64,000 bases of DNA from Trametopsis cervina (GCA_022385755.1 MU278356.1:790589-854588), one strand, 5' to 3'; shown: positions 23,416 through 36,200, numbered from the stretch's first letter. Notes: generated by a model not told the origin, from the sequence alone. Numbers and translations are program-made.

Positions 23416-25114
23416 ATGGCTTATCAGCCCCATATTCTTGACAATGCACTCGGAGCTGTTGGGCACACCCCTCTTATCCGGTTGGACAAGATCGCCAAAC
23501 AGGAGGGACTTCAGTGTAACCTCTGTATGTGACCAATGGTTTCGAGTCTGAAATCATGCCTCATGTTTTATCGTTCGTCTAGTGGGGAAAGTTGAATACA
23601 CCTCTGCTGGGGGATCCGTCAAGGACCGGATCGCAAAGCGCATGGTAGAAATGGCTGAGCAAGAAGGCAAGCTCACTCCTGGTACTAGCGTAGTAATCGA
23701 GCCCACGTCTGGCAACACGGGTTAGTACTGATTTGTTCTGCATCTGTGTTGGTCACTGATGAAGGCCCATAGGTATTGGCCTTGCGATGGCTTGTGCGGT
23801 CAAGGTCAAACACTCTCTGTGGCATTGCACGAACATATGCTGAATACTACAGATAAGGGATATTCCGTCATCATAACGATGCCTAATAAGATGTCTCTTG
23901 TAAGCTTCGTCCCTTATCCACCTTACCCCTGCGTTGCAATACGCCCATGTCTGCAAGCTCAAGTCGCTTCGATTTACTGACTCGTGCTTAACAGGAGAAG
24001 GAAGCTGCTCTTCGTGCTCTGGGTGCAGAAGTTGTCCGCACTCCAACGGAAGCTGCATGGGACTCTCCCGAGTCACATATAGGTAGAGCATCTACATCGA
24101 AACGTTGTACCTCTCGTGGCTGAATTCCTTAACGATCGCAGGAGTAGCGCAACGATTGCAACGTGAGATTCCAGGAGGGATTATCCTTGACCAATATCGT
24201 AATGTCAGTCTACTTGCCTTGAACGCCGATCGTACCCTTGCATCAGTTTCTGAATGACATGACCCGCAGGTGAACAATCCTCTCGCCCACGAGCTTACCA
24301 CTGGCCCAGAGATCATCGACTCTGTCGTAGCAACACCATCAACCTCTGCAAAGCCTTCATCTCAGGTCGTTGACGTATTTGTTGCTGGTGCTGGTACAGG
24401 TGGTACCATTACCGGAATCTCTCGTGCCATCAAGAAGACCCATAATCCTAAATGTATCGTTGTCGGTGTTGATCCCGTATGTTCATATCGAGCTCGAAGT
24501 GCATATCACCAGCTGACTCGACTGCTCCAGAAAGGCAGCATTCTCGCTTACCCAGAGAGCCTCAATGAAGCCGGCGCAGGCGCATTGTACATCGTTGAAG
24601 GCATTGGCTATGATTTCATTCCCGATGTCTTATCGCGCGATCCCACGGACATTGACTCCTGGCTGAAGACGGACGACGAAGAATCGTTCGAGGCTGTCAG
24701 GAAATTGATGCGGCTTGAAGGCCTTCTTGTTGGCGGAAGTAGCGGTAGTGCGCTCAGCGGGGCATTGAGGTGGTTGAAGAGTGAGGAGGGTAGAGCGATT
24801 GCGCAGACGAAGGGCGCCAACGTGGTCGTGCTGCTGCCTGACGGGTATGTTTGTTTAACAGAGCAACTGCTTACGCGTACGCAGTACTGAATGCCCATTA
24901 CAGCATCAGGAACTACATGAGTAAGCCTTGGTTTCTAAAGATGGCACTCGAAGCGGAACCGTCGTCACTTGCAAAGACCATCTCCACCATTCTGAAGCAG
25001 TCGCCAAGTGAGGTCCGCACAGACTCAGATGCGCTCGCGGATGGCATTGCCAAGCGTACGCAGGTTGACACGCCCAATAGGCCCGACGCGCCTGATGAGA
25101 CCTCGAAGCCCTGA
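23416..25114 (+). CDS. CYS4: Cystathionine beta-synthase, catalytic core only
   Basis: This PLP enzyme joins serine and homocysteine to cystathionine in transsulfuration. Nine exons (23416-23524, 23583-23720, 23773-23804, 23858-23899, 23995-24082, 24142-24203, 24270-24476, 24531-24844, 24904-25114) give 400 aa. Motifs are [11 protein letters not shown], the PLP lysine block [28 protein letters not shown], the phosphate loop [11 protein letters not shown] and the C-terminal SSGSALSG. The synthase-specific [12 protein letters not shown], together with [17 protein letters not shown], argues for CBS rather than cysteine synthase. There is no heme-binding N-terminal extension and no C-terminal Bateman (CBS-pair) domain: after the core only about 75 residues remain, ending DAPDETSKP. 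Yeast Cys4 is about 100 aa longer. Cysteine synthase remains a lesser alternative. Confidence 0.88.
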
Positions 25115-26229
25115 ATCCAGGAACAGTGCAGGGACGTTGTTTTATAGAGTCGAAGCCAGATGGACGTTTTCCAAACTCGCATCGATTGAGCTTCGTGTAT
25201 GTCTAGTATATGTTATCGGTCTGTAGGGAAATGGCTTCAGTAGATTTGAGTATTACAAGTACCTGTCGTCTACGTTGGATCAGATCAGACTAAACTTGCC
25301 AGGTCGCCGAACCGTGTCAGCGCACTGAGCGGTGTGGTAGTATCGGTGGGCTGTCCGAACTGATCGTCATTGGAAAGACATGGCTGCATTCTTTCCACTG
25401 CGCTCTTCTTTCTTACGGTTACTGTGTGGACCACCCACCCGCAGTACACTTCATTCTTTCTCATTGTGAGCGATATGAGTGAGCGCTCGGCAGGTACTGA
25501 GTATCCCAAAGGGGCACAATGTGTTACAAGCGCCGGCGGCCGGTCTGCTTGCTCATTGTCTACCACGTTCGCAGAAACAAGGACTTCTCGGTCGTGCGGT
25601 TCTGTCAGACACTGCTTCTCAGTACAACAAATTCGAACACCACGGATCCATTCTCCGATCAAGAGATGCGATGAAAGTTGCCTATGGAACGATGTGCACG
25701 AGTGGCCCTCGTTCGTCTCATCTCCTTGGTACGATGCTTTGCGTCAATGCAGCAAGCAGGATACCCACTGGATGTTTGTACTCGCTACTTTGGCATGTTT
25801 GCGACCGTAGGCCATCGTAACCACCTTGTTCCCATGGCTCAACGTTCAACAATTGACAATGCGACGATGCTGGGCGTCTGACTACAATCATGACTTCGCC
25901 TTGTTCCTATTATACCTTCTCAGGCTCTCTATTGGCGACTTGCTTCTGCATTGTACACAATAAGATTGTTGTTCTTCCGGGGATGCGACTACAGTGAGCG
26001 GTGAGCAAAACGCACGGGTGAGCTCCATTCTTTCCCAGTGGTATATAACCTTGATGAGCAGGTGCTGGGAATGGGTGCGTTTCTGCCAATTGCTGCACAC
26101 GATCCCCTATCATCCTGCACCTTGAGCTCGTTTGAGACGGCTCTACGACAACCAGAACACATCTTCTAATCAACCAGCGTTCTTTTATAACACTCGCAAC
26201 CTTATTCCCTTCTCCTTTCTCTTACGTGG
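25115..26229. other. Gene-poor interval with one uncertain coding candidate
   Basis: This is 1.1 kb between CBS and the next TATA box. Apart from the candidate listed next I see no domain. Confidence 0.5.
25479..25881 (+). other. Uncharacterised coding-like stretch (gene or decayed gene)
   Basis: Two overlapping plus-strand frames look protein-like: one (from about 25490) with LQAPAAGLLAHCLPRSQ and TASQYNKFEHHGSILRSRDAM, and a second toward the end with RLISLVRCFASMQQ and VGHRNHLVPMAQRSTIDN, stopping at 25879-25881. I could not join them by a convincing splice and recognise no domain. It may be a decayed gene, an intron-bearing unknown gene, or chance. Confidence 0.2.
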
Positions 26230-26237
26230 TATAAATA
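26230..26237 (+). promoter_or_regulatory. TATA box of the 60-aa gene
   Basis: TATAAATA is preceded by CTTACGTGG and lies 64 bp before the second-exon-joined ATG at 26301. The geometry is that of a strong core promoter. Confidence 0.65.
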
Positions 26238-26300
26238 GTGCCCCACCTCTACACGAACAACAAACCAATCCGCCTCATATCCCACATCATACCCTCGATA

Positions 26301-26536
26301 ATGGCCGCTCGTTATGCCGCAGTCAACTTCGCCGACAAGCCTCGGTAAGTCGAGTGTTTTCCACTCAGCTCAACAGATTCTGATCTCCCTCTCACAGTAT
26401 GTCGGTGACCAAATACTTCGAACGCCGCATCGTCCGCGCGTGGAAGTCCATGACCCGCAAGCCCCAACGGGCCTCAGTCCTCTTGGAGGACTTCGTTATC
26501 CTTAACGCTCGCCGCCGGAGCGTCATGTTCAACTAG
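26301..26536 (+). CDS. Small basic protein of unknown function (60 aa)
   Basis: Exons 26301-26344 and 26398-26536 (intron 53 nt, gtaagt...cacag) splice to 60 aa. The sequence begins MAARYAAVNFADKPR, continues with VTKYFERRIVRAWKSM and ends RRRSVMFN. It is strongly basic, with an amphipathic middle and no signal peptide or membrane segment. I do not recognise the family. Support comes from the canonical intron, the well-placed TATA box and a clean stop. A mitochondrial or ribosome-associated role would be a guess. Confidence 0.6.
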
Positions 26537-28173
26537 GTGCTCTGGTGACTCATTCACCGGGCCCGAACCTGTCCATTCCTGAACGCAAGAATGGATACCC
26601 TGCTCTCCAAGTTACGACCGCCAAAATCGTAACTCATGACCACCCCACGATAGCTCGTCTTATTCATGACAGCTCTACCTTAATACCTCACTACTCGCCT
26701 TGTGATTCTGGACTGCTGGAAACAGCGCAACGATGGACAATCGCACGGACACTTTACATACGGACGGTATCATATCATTATTCATGTTGTTGTACATGGA
26801 CATCACTAGTATTCTCGGTGTATTTCATTATATTACTTACAGGGTGATCATGGATGTAGCTATAAAATCTTGGGGCTCTCTAAACTAGCTTTATGCATGC
26901 ACACGAATCTTCGTTACGTGTAAGCATTTTAACTCTCTAAATCGTGTGGCGATCTGGAATTTGAATCAGGCACTGGCCACAGTGCCTTTAAAGTCGAAGC
27001 GCCTAAACCATGCCGATCATCCGTGGGTCTCCGTCTGTCTCATTTCTTTCTTCAGCCACCGTACTGTCATCATACTTTTGCGTCGAATTTCTAGGCCGTA
27101 TACTGAAGCTGACCACGAACCTGAAACAGCCAACCTGAGAAGCTTGTGGGCAATGTGCTTGGCGTCACGATGCCCGTGTAGCAGGTGATCATTCCGCAAT
27201 CCCGCTCGGGGAGGCGACGAGGCAATCTTGACACTTCAACTCTAACGGCGGAGGTACGTCCTAATAGAACTATGCATTTTATTCATACGAGCACGATTGT
27301 TCATTGCGCAAGCCAACGATTTTACTTGGGGGATGACTGCCGCGTGTCTACTTGGAGTGAGGCTACAGTGAAACTATTGCAACCTGAAGTGCACTGCTCT
27401 AGAAATGACCGATACTTAACCGAAAGATAACCTTCTACTGATTTTTGAAGAGAAATCTCAGGCAAATCATGGAGGACTCCTCGGTACAACACTGGTGTAG
27501 GACAGTACTTCTTCGCAGGCCGCAATACATTATCCGGTAGGTCTCACCCTTCCTTTCCTGAACTTTTGAGACTGACACAAAGTCTGTATCTGTTAGTAGT
27601 TGGTATTATACCGCGCGAACTCTTCGGTGTGACCAGACTTTTCTTACCCATGCTGCCGAGTTGTGTCATCTTCGCTGTGTACACACATCCTATCAGGTGG
27701 CATCCAAGTTTGACAAAAGATCGACATTTTGATGTATGCGTGCGTAATGAACGGAATCTTCATCCTCCTCCTCCAGGGCTTCCACGGAGCTTTTATCGAT
27801 CGCCATTCAGCGCAAGTGGAAATTATAAACTTCCGTGAGACTGAGATTGTGAGCTACTCCTTAGTCTTCATTGTCGCGCCCTCTGACTGGTGACAGATTC
27901 GTTCCAGGACATTGTGATTTTTTGTTGAGCACGACTTTGTCGTATACAGTGTGCCCGGCCTCTTGGCATCCCCATCAATACGCGCTAGCACTGCTCTCAG
28001 CGTACATCACGAAGATATCGGTGTGCCCCCGCGTATAGGAACACATACCAAGCACACGACCGGCTCATTTCCCACGAGAACACCGTATGGCGCGGGTAAA
28101 TGTGCATCGTCTGCGTCCTACTTGCGACCAGACGGTTTGCTTGTCGCGTCTCAGGCCCTGATGGACGTGTGGC
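26537..28173. other. Long intergenic region
   Basis: This is about 1.6 kb without a recognisable gene. Frames on both strands stay below about 100 codons and show no motif. I found no terminal repeats or transposon hallmark by eye. It may hold UTRs and upstream control of the peptidase gene. Confidence 0.5.
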
Positions 28174-28180
28174 TATAAAT
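28174..28180 (+). promoter_or_regulatory. TATA box of S41-like peptidase 1
   Basis: TATAAAT lies 62 bp upstream of the ATG at 28236. Confidence 0.6.
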
Positions 28181-28235
28181 CCTGGGAGCCCGTGAGCATG
28201 TAGCTCCACCGGATTCTTCTCTCTCAGGACTAGCT

Positions 28236-31058
28236 ATGGCAAGGAGACTATCTTCTTCGTTCGTGGTCGCTGCTCTGGCAGTGTTTGCCGCTGCAGAGCC
28301 CTTGGAGAACAGAGCCCGTGACTCTTGCGTCGCTATCGCCGGGCAAAAATGGGTGGCGCCAAAGGATGTACGAGCCTGCTACACATCTTTTCAAGTTCAG
28401 GCGGATATCAAGTCGAACGTAAGTTCCATGCCATACTTGATGCTGTGAGATGTTCATGTGTTCCTGCCAGATTTTGGAGGTGGTGAACAAGACGCTCGCA
28501 TTCCACACGTCTGTCAACTACGAATTCCGTGCTCCCGCGCCGTTCACCAACGACGTACACGAAGATGTGCTTGGGGATCTTGCCCGCATAGGTTATCAGC
28601 ATTACCCATCAGATCTTGACTTCCACATTGACCTCTCGAGGTCCGTGAAGAGACTGAACGATGGACATTGTGTTTACATCAATTCGTGCTATGACTGTGA
28701 GTCGCTAGGATGTTTCTATCTCTCTCCGGCATTGTCTAATAAATGAGATTAGCGGCGTTCATTACATATCTTCCAACCCCGCTGGTGCTCTTGACCGACG
28801 CTCAGGGAAGACAGAACGTGCACATAGCCCCGGAGGCCTTCACCGTGGCATCCACAGAATTCGCGGACCAGATTCAAGTATGGCAAGACGCGCTGCCAGG
28901 GCTTTTGAAAGGACAACTTGCATCTGTATGCGCTGTCTTCTTCGTCCATGATGATCGATGTACTCACCGGATTCTGTTTGGAGCTCTCCGGTGCCAAAGT
29001 GCTGCTCATCAACGGAGCCGATCCGTTCGTTGCCGTCAACGCCAATGCGCAGATCGCTGGCTCTTTCCAAGCCCTAGGGACTCGTCAGAACGGGTACGTC
29101 GCATGCCGTGCTTGTCAGCCTTTGCTCACGGCTCTCTCCATTCAGCTTCTTCGCCAGTTACCAGCGCGCGACCAGTAGCTGGAACTATGTGTTGGGCAAC
29201 TTCGCGCAGCAGTCACTCCCTCTTACAGACTCAGTCGTGCTGACAATCCTTAGAAGCGGCCACATCCTGCCCGACACGATCATCGTATGTGTCCCTCTTA
29301 TACTGGTGAATTCCGTGTTTTTAATCCGAGTACCAGCTTCCCTACCGGTCGCGAATCGGCTCTGCCACCGTTCCTTTCACAGACTCCGCCTCCTTCCGCC
29401 AAAACAACTGCGTCGCCATCGATGGCACAAATGGCGTGAACGCGTACGCCTCCGACAGCAGCACCTCCCGCCAGAGCGAACCTTCGCTTCCCCCGCCCGC
29501 CGCACAGCCGTTCCGCCAGAGCGCGCCGATCTCGCGTGCGGACGCACGCAAGTACGCCGTGAACGCCTTGCTGGACAGCATCCCACTGCATGACGTTGCG
29601 CTCCCTCCTGCGCTTGCACCTACGAACCCTATCAGCGGAAGTACTGGGGTTTCGCAATTCTATATCCTTGATGATGGGAAGACGGGTGTGCTTGCGCTGG
29701 GGAGCTTCAGCGCGCCTGATTTTAATACTATGATCCAGACGTTCCTTGCTGGCCTTCAGGGTCTCAAGGCAAAGGGTGCGACGCAGTTGATCGTCGATGT
29801 TGTACGTGCCATGGTTTCGTTCTGCTATGAAGATAAAGGCGCTGACAGTTAAGTTACATAGACGAACAATAGTGGAGGGTTCATCTGCGCTGCGCATGTG
29901 AGTATTGTCCTGCATATAAACCGATTGCTACAAATGCTGATTTCTGAATTCTGACCAGTGGCTTCACCGTTTGGTAAGTCCTCCACCCGAGAAAATGCAC
30001 AGCCATACGGCATTTTAACCTGACCTGCATGCAGATCGTCGGCTCCAAGAGCACAAGCTTCCCCCAAGCCGGGCTAAACACGACCGCGCGCGCCGGGCCC
30101 CTCGCCCAACTGCTCTCGCACACGATCGCAACGAACGCGTCCGCGGACCCGGACAGGTTCCTGCTGTACAACCCGCTGCATTGGTTCTTCCCGAACAACA
30201 CCGAGTTTGCTGCCGATTTCGACTGGCTGGGCGAGCCTGTGCGCAAGGTTGTTAATGGACGCCAGGATGCGTTTAGTTTGACGTGAGTTGGGCTTTTGTG
30301 GTTCAGCTGCGGGTGGTTGCTGAAGTGGACTTGGGTGCATAGGCTCAGCGATGGATGCCTGGTCGAGCCGTTCCCGATTACTCCCCCTGCAGAGGCGCTG
30401 TTTGATAGCCACAAAGTCGTTATTGTAAACAATGGTAGATGCGCAAGCTCCTGCGCTTTGTTTAGCGTAAGTACTATCTAATTGTTTACCGCCTGCTCAG
30501 GGCGCTGACACCTTTCCTGCAGATCACGATGGCCAAAGAGGAGGGCACAAAAACGGTCGTGATCGGCGGCAAGCAAGGCGTACAACAGCAGTACGCCGGG
30601 ACGGTCGGCGGCCAGTCGACCGACTTCAGCAGGATCGACACGGAGATAAAGGTACGCACCCTCTTCCCTCCCCGCACGGGCCCGAGCATGATTTTGACTG
30701 ATCGGTTCTTCTCTCGTAGACGGCGCTGTTGAAGGACCACCCGCTTGCGCCGCCCGACTTCAAGACGAATAGTGTTCAGGGTATCACTTGGAGGCTGGGA
30801 TATGGGATCCAGGACCCGACGCAGCCTGAAGGTGAGCTCCCATAGCTTTGTATATTGGTGACTCCGTGTGTTGATTGTGTTGGGGGCGATTAGAGTGGCA
30901 AAACCACCCGGCGGACGTCAACCTGCCTCTTACCCTCGAGACGTGAGTTGTTCATTTGGAATTGCTGCGTTGGGCGGTGACGCTGAAGATTTTTAATCTG
31001 TAGTGTCAACAACCCCGTTGCCATCTGGAAGCAGATCGCGAAGACGTTGCTTGCTTGA
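28236..31058 (+). CDS. Secreted S41-peptidase-like protein, copy 1
   Basis: The protein resembles the fungal S41 (tail-specific/CPAF-like) serine peptidase family. A signal peptide is evident (MARRLSSSFVVAALAVFAAA, then EPLE), so it is likely secreted. The gene has about ten short exons. Following the leader are CVAIAGQKWVAPKDVRACY, NKTLAFHTSVNYEF, VHEDVLGDLARI and RSVKRLNDGHCVYI. The later part has WLGEPVRKVVNGRQDAFSL and the probable nucleophile segment NNGRCASSCALFS (about 30430-30467), where a serine sits between cysteines. The C-terminus reads VQGITWRLGYGIQDPTQPE, HPADVNLPLT and VNNPVAIWKQIAKTLLA. A paralogue lies 7.1 kb downstream on the other strand. Substrate is unknown. Confidence 0.8.
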
Positions 31059-31455
31059 TGCATGTAGGAGTCAGGAGTTGGTTGTGGATGTTAATTTATC
31101 ATTTTATACATGGGGTACACCAAAGTGTTATTCGAGAACGCAGTATTACTATATATTTTCTCGGCGTCGTGACGGAGAAATGGAGCCCTCTAGATCTGCT
31201 GTTGCGTGTTTCTTTGCAGTGAATTCGGCTGGCCGCTGCACAATTCGTCTCAGTGTGCAGTTACTATTATGCCTGCTTTCAAGAGAAACACTGCGAAAGT
31301 GCATGTTTGGATAGGATAGTGGAATAAACTGAGACTTACGATCGTCACCGAAACATGTTGATCTTGCACTGATGGCGCATCAACGCGTCGGCAGGGCGGG
31401 ATCCCCAGATGAGCGGGCGCTCCGCCACAAAGCTACTCTCCAGTACACGTCGACC
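31059..31455. promoter_or_regulatory. Intergenic 5' region of SEC28
   Basis: This is a 397-bp gap between same-strand genes, with no coding frame and no TATA box near the ATG. Confidence 0.45.
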
Positions 31456-32575
31456 ATGGAATCGGCAGCGCTATATCGCGTCAAGCAGCAATTCATCCTT
31501 GGTCAGTCGAACATACACATCTTGTGATCTTCTGACTCTAAAGATTCTTTAGGTGCCTACAAAAGCCTTACAGACCTTGCTCTCCCACCGCCCAACGCAC
31601 CAGACTATGTCCCTGCTCTGATCTACAAAGCCCGCGCGCACCTCGCGCTCTCCGCTCCCCAGGAAGCACTTGCGGTGCTCGCCTCGGCTGAAGACCCTGA
31701 AAACATTGCTGTTAGAGCCGCGACGTCGCTCGCGAAGTACATCGGCGCGGAGGAGGATGCAGAGAAGGAGAGCACGTTGGAGGAGCTGCGCGATTTGTGC
31801 GTAGAGATCGAGGGAGAGGAGGAGGGCGAGGAGAGAGATAGGTGGACGGTGCGCGTGCTCGCGGGCACAGCGTTTGCGAGGGCAGGGGAGGTGGAGGAGG
31901 CACTGGAGACGCTTGGTGCGGGATCGAACACGTTCAGTCTCGAGGCGTGAGTACCTATCACACACTGCGCACAGATCGCACGCAGAAGTGTCATTTAACC
32001 TTACGCTGTTTGACAGGACGGCTGTGACAGTGCAAGTATACCTGTCCATCCACCGGCCAGACCTCGCGCGCAAGGAGCTCGCGCTCGCGAAGCGGTGGGC
32101 AGAGGACGACCTGCTGCTGCAGCACATCGAGGCGAGCATCTCGCTCGTGACGGGCGCGGACGGGTACGCGGACTGTAACTCGTACTACACGGAGCAGCTC
32201 GCGAACCCGTCGTTGACCGCCCCGCATTTGTTCACTGCACGAGGGGTGACAAGGATATTGATGGGCGAGGTGGCGGCGGCGAAGTCGGACTTTGAGGAGG
32301 TGAAGGAGCGGGATGCGGAGACGCTTGCGGCGATGGTTGTTGCGGAGGAGCTTGCGCCGGGCAAGGGTGGCGAGGGGGCTGAGGCGTTGTGGAGGTATGT
32401 GTGCATTTGCCGATTTCATGTGGTTGTATGCTGATACAAGCCGGTGTGAAGTCAATTAGTGAGCCAGTTCCCGACGTTCCCGTTGGTGCGGGACGTGCAG
32501 GAAAAGTCTGAGCTGTTCGACGAGCTGGCTGCCAAGTTCGAGGTACCGCCTTTGGCTGTCGCATCTGCCGCGTAG
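31456..32575 (+). CDS. SEC28: Coatomer subunit epsilon (epsilon-COP)
   Basis: Epsilon-COP is part of the COPI coat for Golgi-to-ER transport and binds alpha-COP. Exons 31456-31501, 31553-31946, 32017-32394 and 32464-32575 give 309 aa, the family's usual length. The N-terminus MESAALYRVKQQFILGAYKSLTDL is diagnostic. The body is TPR-like alpha-helical (YKARAHLALSAPQEALAVLA, YLSIHRPDLARKELALAKRWAED) and the end is SQFPTFPLVRDVQEKSELFDELAAKFEV. The last acceptor is at tgag (32462-32463), not the earlier ttag, because only this keeps the frame. Third-position GC is high here compared with neighbours. Confidence 0.92.
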
Positions 32576-33192
32576 AGTTGTTTTGGACGCAAGCAATGCG
32601 GTGTATACTCATTGCCACCGGACTTGTGTGCACTCCGCAACGCGATTAGCAATCGCTGCGAATGTAAATCTACATCGACCCTGAGGTGCGTTCACTTGTT
32701 AGGTAAACGACGTCCGACTGTTCGAGCGAACAATCATGGGCGTGATTGCATATGTCTCGTGATGCAGGCAATCAGTTCGACATATTTCTCCTTCCCTGCG
32801 AGATGCTGTGAGGTGAGTGTGAGCCGCGCAGTCTGCCATAGAGTCTGATGTTCTCGACATATTCACCACTCATTCTCTCTGCCAGGTTATCTCGAGCGCC
32901 TGTCCTAGGAGGAAATTCGCGCTCCGAAGCATGGAAGGTCGCGTCTAGATTGGCGGTCATCGTCGCTTGCCCGGCGGTCGTGCTCTCGTCCCGGCGGGCT
33001 TACGGCTCGTGTGCTGCCTCGTACAGCAGCCACCGTGTCACGCTCGACAGGCGTCTCGCACTCTCTGCTCATATCCGATCGTGCAAGCTCGTGTCACGCT
33101 TCGCTCACGACAGAAGGAATAGACGTTACTCAAACAGGCAGCCTATCCCCGTCGCATTCACCCACACCGGTTCGCGTCACGGCCGTGAGCAA
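32576..33192. other. Intergenic region before the oxygenase gene
   Basis: About 0.6 kb without a recognisable gene. It precedes the TATA box of the next gene and probably holds its control region. Confidence 0.5.
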
Positions 33193-33199
33193 TATATAA
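33193..33199 (+). promoter_or_regulatory. TATA box of the fatty-acid dioxygenase gene
   Basis: TATATAA lies 84 bp upstream of the ATG at 33277. Confidence 0.55.
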
Positions 33200-33276
33200 G
33201 TCTTCCACTTGGTAAGCTCTTCCTCGCCTTTCCTCCTTTGCCCTCTCACTTGCAGTTCACCTGCCACGCCGCGACG

Positions 33277-36200
33277 ATGAGCAAGCTCCCCTCACTGCTC
33301 CAGCGCAGCTCCACTTTTAACGTGAGTGTCCCCACCGCTGGAACGGCTCAGACCCTGTTATACTCATATATTCCTTAGCAGAGCAAGGTGCAGAAGCCTT
33401 ACGTAGCTACCGGAGTCGACGATGCAGACGCATACGCCCAGACTCTCGCCGAGTTTCGCGAAAAGGCAAGGTTCCGGTCAAACTCAGCATACAGATGCAT
33501 CTAACCTGTACGCATGCATCAGGTTAAACACCGCACGCCCTTTATCGATCTGGGAGCTCTGGTACGTATTACCAGGCTGCTTCTGCCGTTCATTAATCTG
33601 AGATATCCTCCCCAGTCTGGCATTGTGGACGCCATCCGTCACACAAACCACATTGACGACAGGAAGATGCTTGTAGGTGTCTAAACGTCTTATCTATGCG
33701 CTCTCATTAATCATCCCGTCGTGTCATAGCTAGAGCACGTCCTGACATTCATATCTCATCTCCCACCAGGCACAAAGACGACTGATCTTGAGAACGCGAC
33801 CGTTGAATTGTGTATGTCACCTGCTCAGTCATCCTTCCCTCCTGTACGTCTCACTGACGCCCTTAATTTGAATCAGTGTACAAGGACCTCCCTCACCCTC
33901 CGGCCAGCTATGTTGGCGATAAGTACGCCTGGAGGACGGCTGACGGGTCTGGTAACAATCTCTCGGACCCCGACATGGGCAAGGCGCATACACCCTACGC
34001 GAGAAGCGTGCAGCAGACGGGTGCTCTCCCCGCTAATCAGTTACCTGATCCTGGCTTGATCTTCGATACGCTTTTAAGGCGAGACAAGGTATGGTGACGT
34101 ATAACGTTGATGCTGTCACCATTTATTAATTACCTGCTGTCAGTTTGTCCCACACCCCGCGGGGCTGTCAAGCATGATGTTCTCTTTTGCTGCATTGGTC
34201 ATTCACACGTAAGCTGACCTCTTTTCGTCCTCATTGTGCTGTTGTTTACATTGTGCAGTGTGTTCCGCACCTCACACCAAGACCCCACTTTGAACGAGAC
34301 GTCCTCGTACATTGATCTTGCGCCATTGTATGGTCATGACGATGAATCACAGAAGAAAGTTCGCACTCTGAACGGATTTGGCACTTTGCACCCCGATACC
34401 TTCTCTGAGGATCGTTTGCTCCTACTTCCGCCCGCCGTCTGTGTGTTATTGGTTCTTTTCAACCGCAACCATAACGTACGTACTCTCACGCCCCTTATTC
34501 AGTCTTGATTTACTTATTCGGGTCCGACCAGTATATTGCCAATAAGCTCTTCGAGCTCAAGGAGCGCAAAGATTACAAGCACCCCAACGAGTTCACCGGC
34601 CAGACGGCGGTCAAGCAGAAAGCTGAGCAAGATGAAGAGCTCTTCCAGACCGCCCGCCTCATCAACTGCGCTTGGTTTGGGTCGTGCGTCTTCAGTGACT
34701 ACTTCAGCGCCATCCTAGGTCTGGTAAGGCAAGGGAACAGTTGGAGTCTGAATCCGTTCGGGGTGAGTTCGCTTTCATGATCTCATCGAAGGTTGGGATT
34801 AGAGTTTTGATGCGTGTCGTCTAATAGGAAATTAGGAAGCTCGATCACGAGCTTTTCGAGCGCGGCCGTGGCAATGTGTGCAGTGTCGAGGTGCGTAGAC
34901 GTCGCTTACAACAACCGCATCAACGATCTTTCCATCTCGCTGGCTTGTTCGAATGCTGACAACTCTTCGTGTAGTTTAACTGTCTTTACCGCTGGCACGC
35001 CACCACGTCCCAACGTGAGTTATCTACACTCCTATCACGGCGGCTGCACTGACATTATGGATGCACAGACGATGAAAATTGGGTTGAGCAGCTCACCGGG
35101 AAGCTTTTCCACAACAAACCCGTCGATGAGATCACAATGACTGATATGTATACGACGCTCGCTGAAATAAAAAAGCAAGAGCCAAGCTGTGAACACTGGA
35201 CGTTCGGCGAGTGGGTACATTCCTCTCCATGGCGTGATCCCGTCCCGCGCTTCGTGAAGCTGATCATGTGGATCCGTGTCTTTAGGATGACCAGACAGGA
35301 AGATGGAACCTTCAAGGACGAGCAGCTTGCGGCTATCATTCATGAGGCGTAAGTTTGGCTCGTGACGTATGTGTATTATGAGAATGCTTAATTGACGTAT
35401 GCGACAGGACTACGCACCCGGGTGCTGCGTTCAGAGCTCGCGGTACCCCGCACGTCATGCGTTTGCATGAGATCATGGGTATCGAAGCGAACAGGAAGTG
35501 GGGCTGTTGCTCGCTGAACGAATTTAGGGCGGTGAGTATCCTGTTTATTGTATCGTGGAGTGGTGGCGTGCTGACTAGTGAGACGTTTGCAGTTCCTCGG
35601 ATTGAAGAGTAAGTAGACGTCTTGATTATATGCGGATGTCACTAATGTCCCTGCAGAGTATGAGTCCTTCTTGGAGTGGAACTCGGACCCGGATGTCGCC
35701 CGTGCGGCTGAGAAGCTGTATGGAAATATTGATCGTCTGGAGCTCTACACAGGTTTGCAAGCCGAAGAAGCGAAGCCTCTGATGGATGGTGCAGGGCTCT
35801 GTCCCTGTAAGTAAAAGCATTTACATCCTCAGCATCCGTATTTCTAACTGTGCGATCGTATAGCATACACCATCTCCCGCGCCATCCTCTCTGACGCCAT
35901 CGCCCTCACGCGCGGTGACCGCTTCTTCACAAATGACTACACCCCCCACAACATGACCGCATGGGGCTTCGCAGACTGCCAGCGCGACCCGAACGCACCA
36001 GGGTACGGCAGCACCCTCGGGCGGCTCTTCATGCGCGCGCTGCCGGGACACTTCGCAGCAGACAGCACGTACACATGGTTCCCACTCATGACGCCGCAGG
36101 CGATGGGCATCGTCTTGGACAACCTCGGCGAGAAGCGGTACGACCTCAGCAAGCCTGTGGACACGACGGCTTCGCAGCCCGGGGAGGTGAAAGCGTACGA

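Noticed and set aside
26537..28173. Possible transposable element in the 1.6-kb gap
   Set aside because: I searched by eye for terminal repeats, transposase or reverse-transcriptase motifs and saw none.
29298..29915. Minus-strand frame of 205 codons
   Set aside because: It overlaps S41-like peptidase 1 in antisense; GC-rich third positions there open several frames.
31603..32400. Several long antisense and alternative frames over SEC28
   Set aside because: High GC in this exon opens all frames; only the coatomer frame has family motifs.
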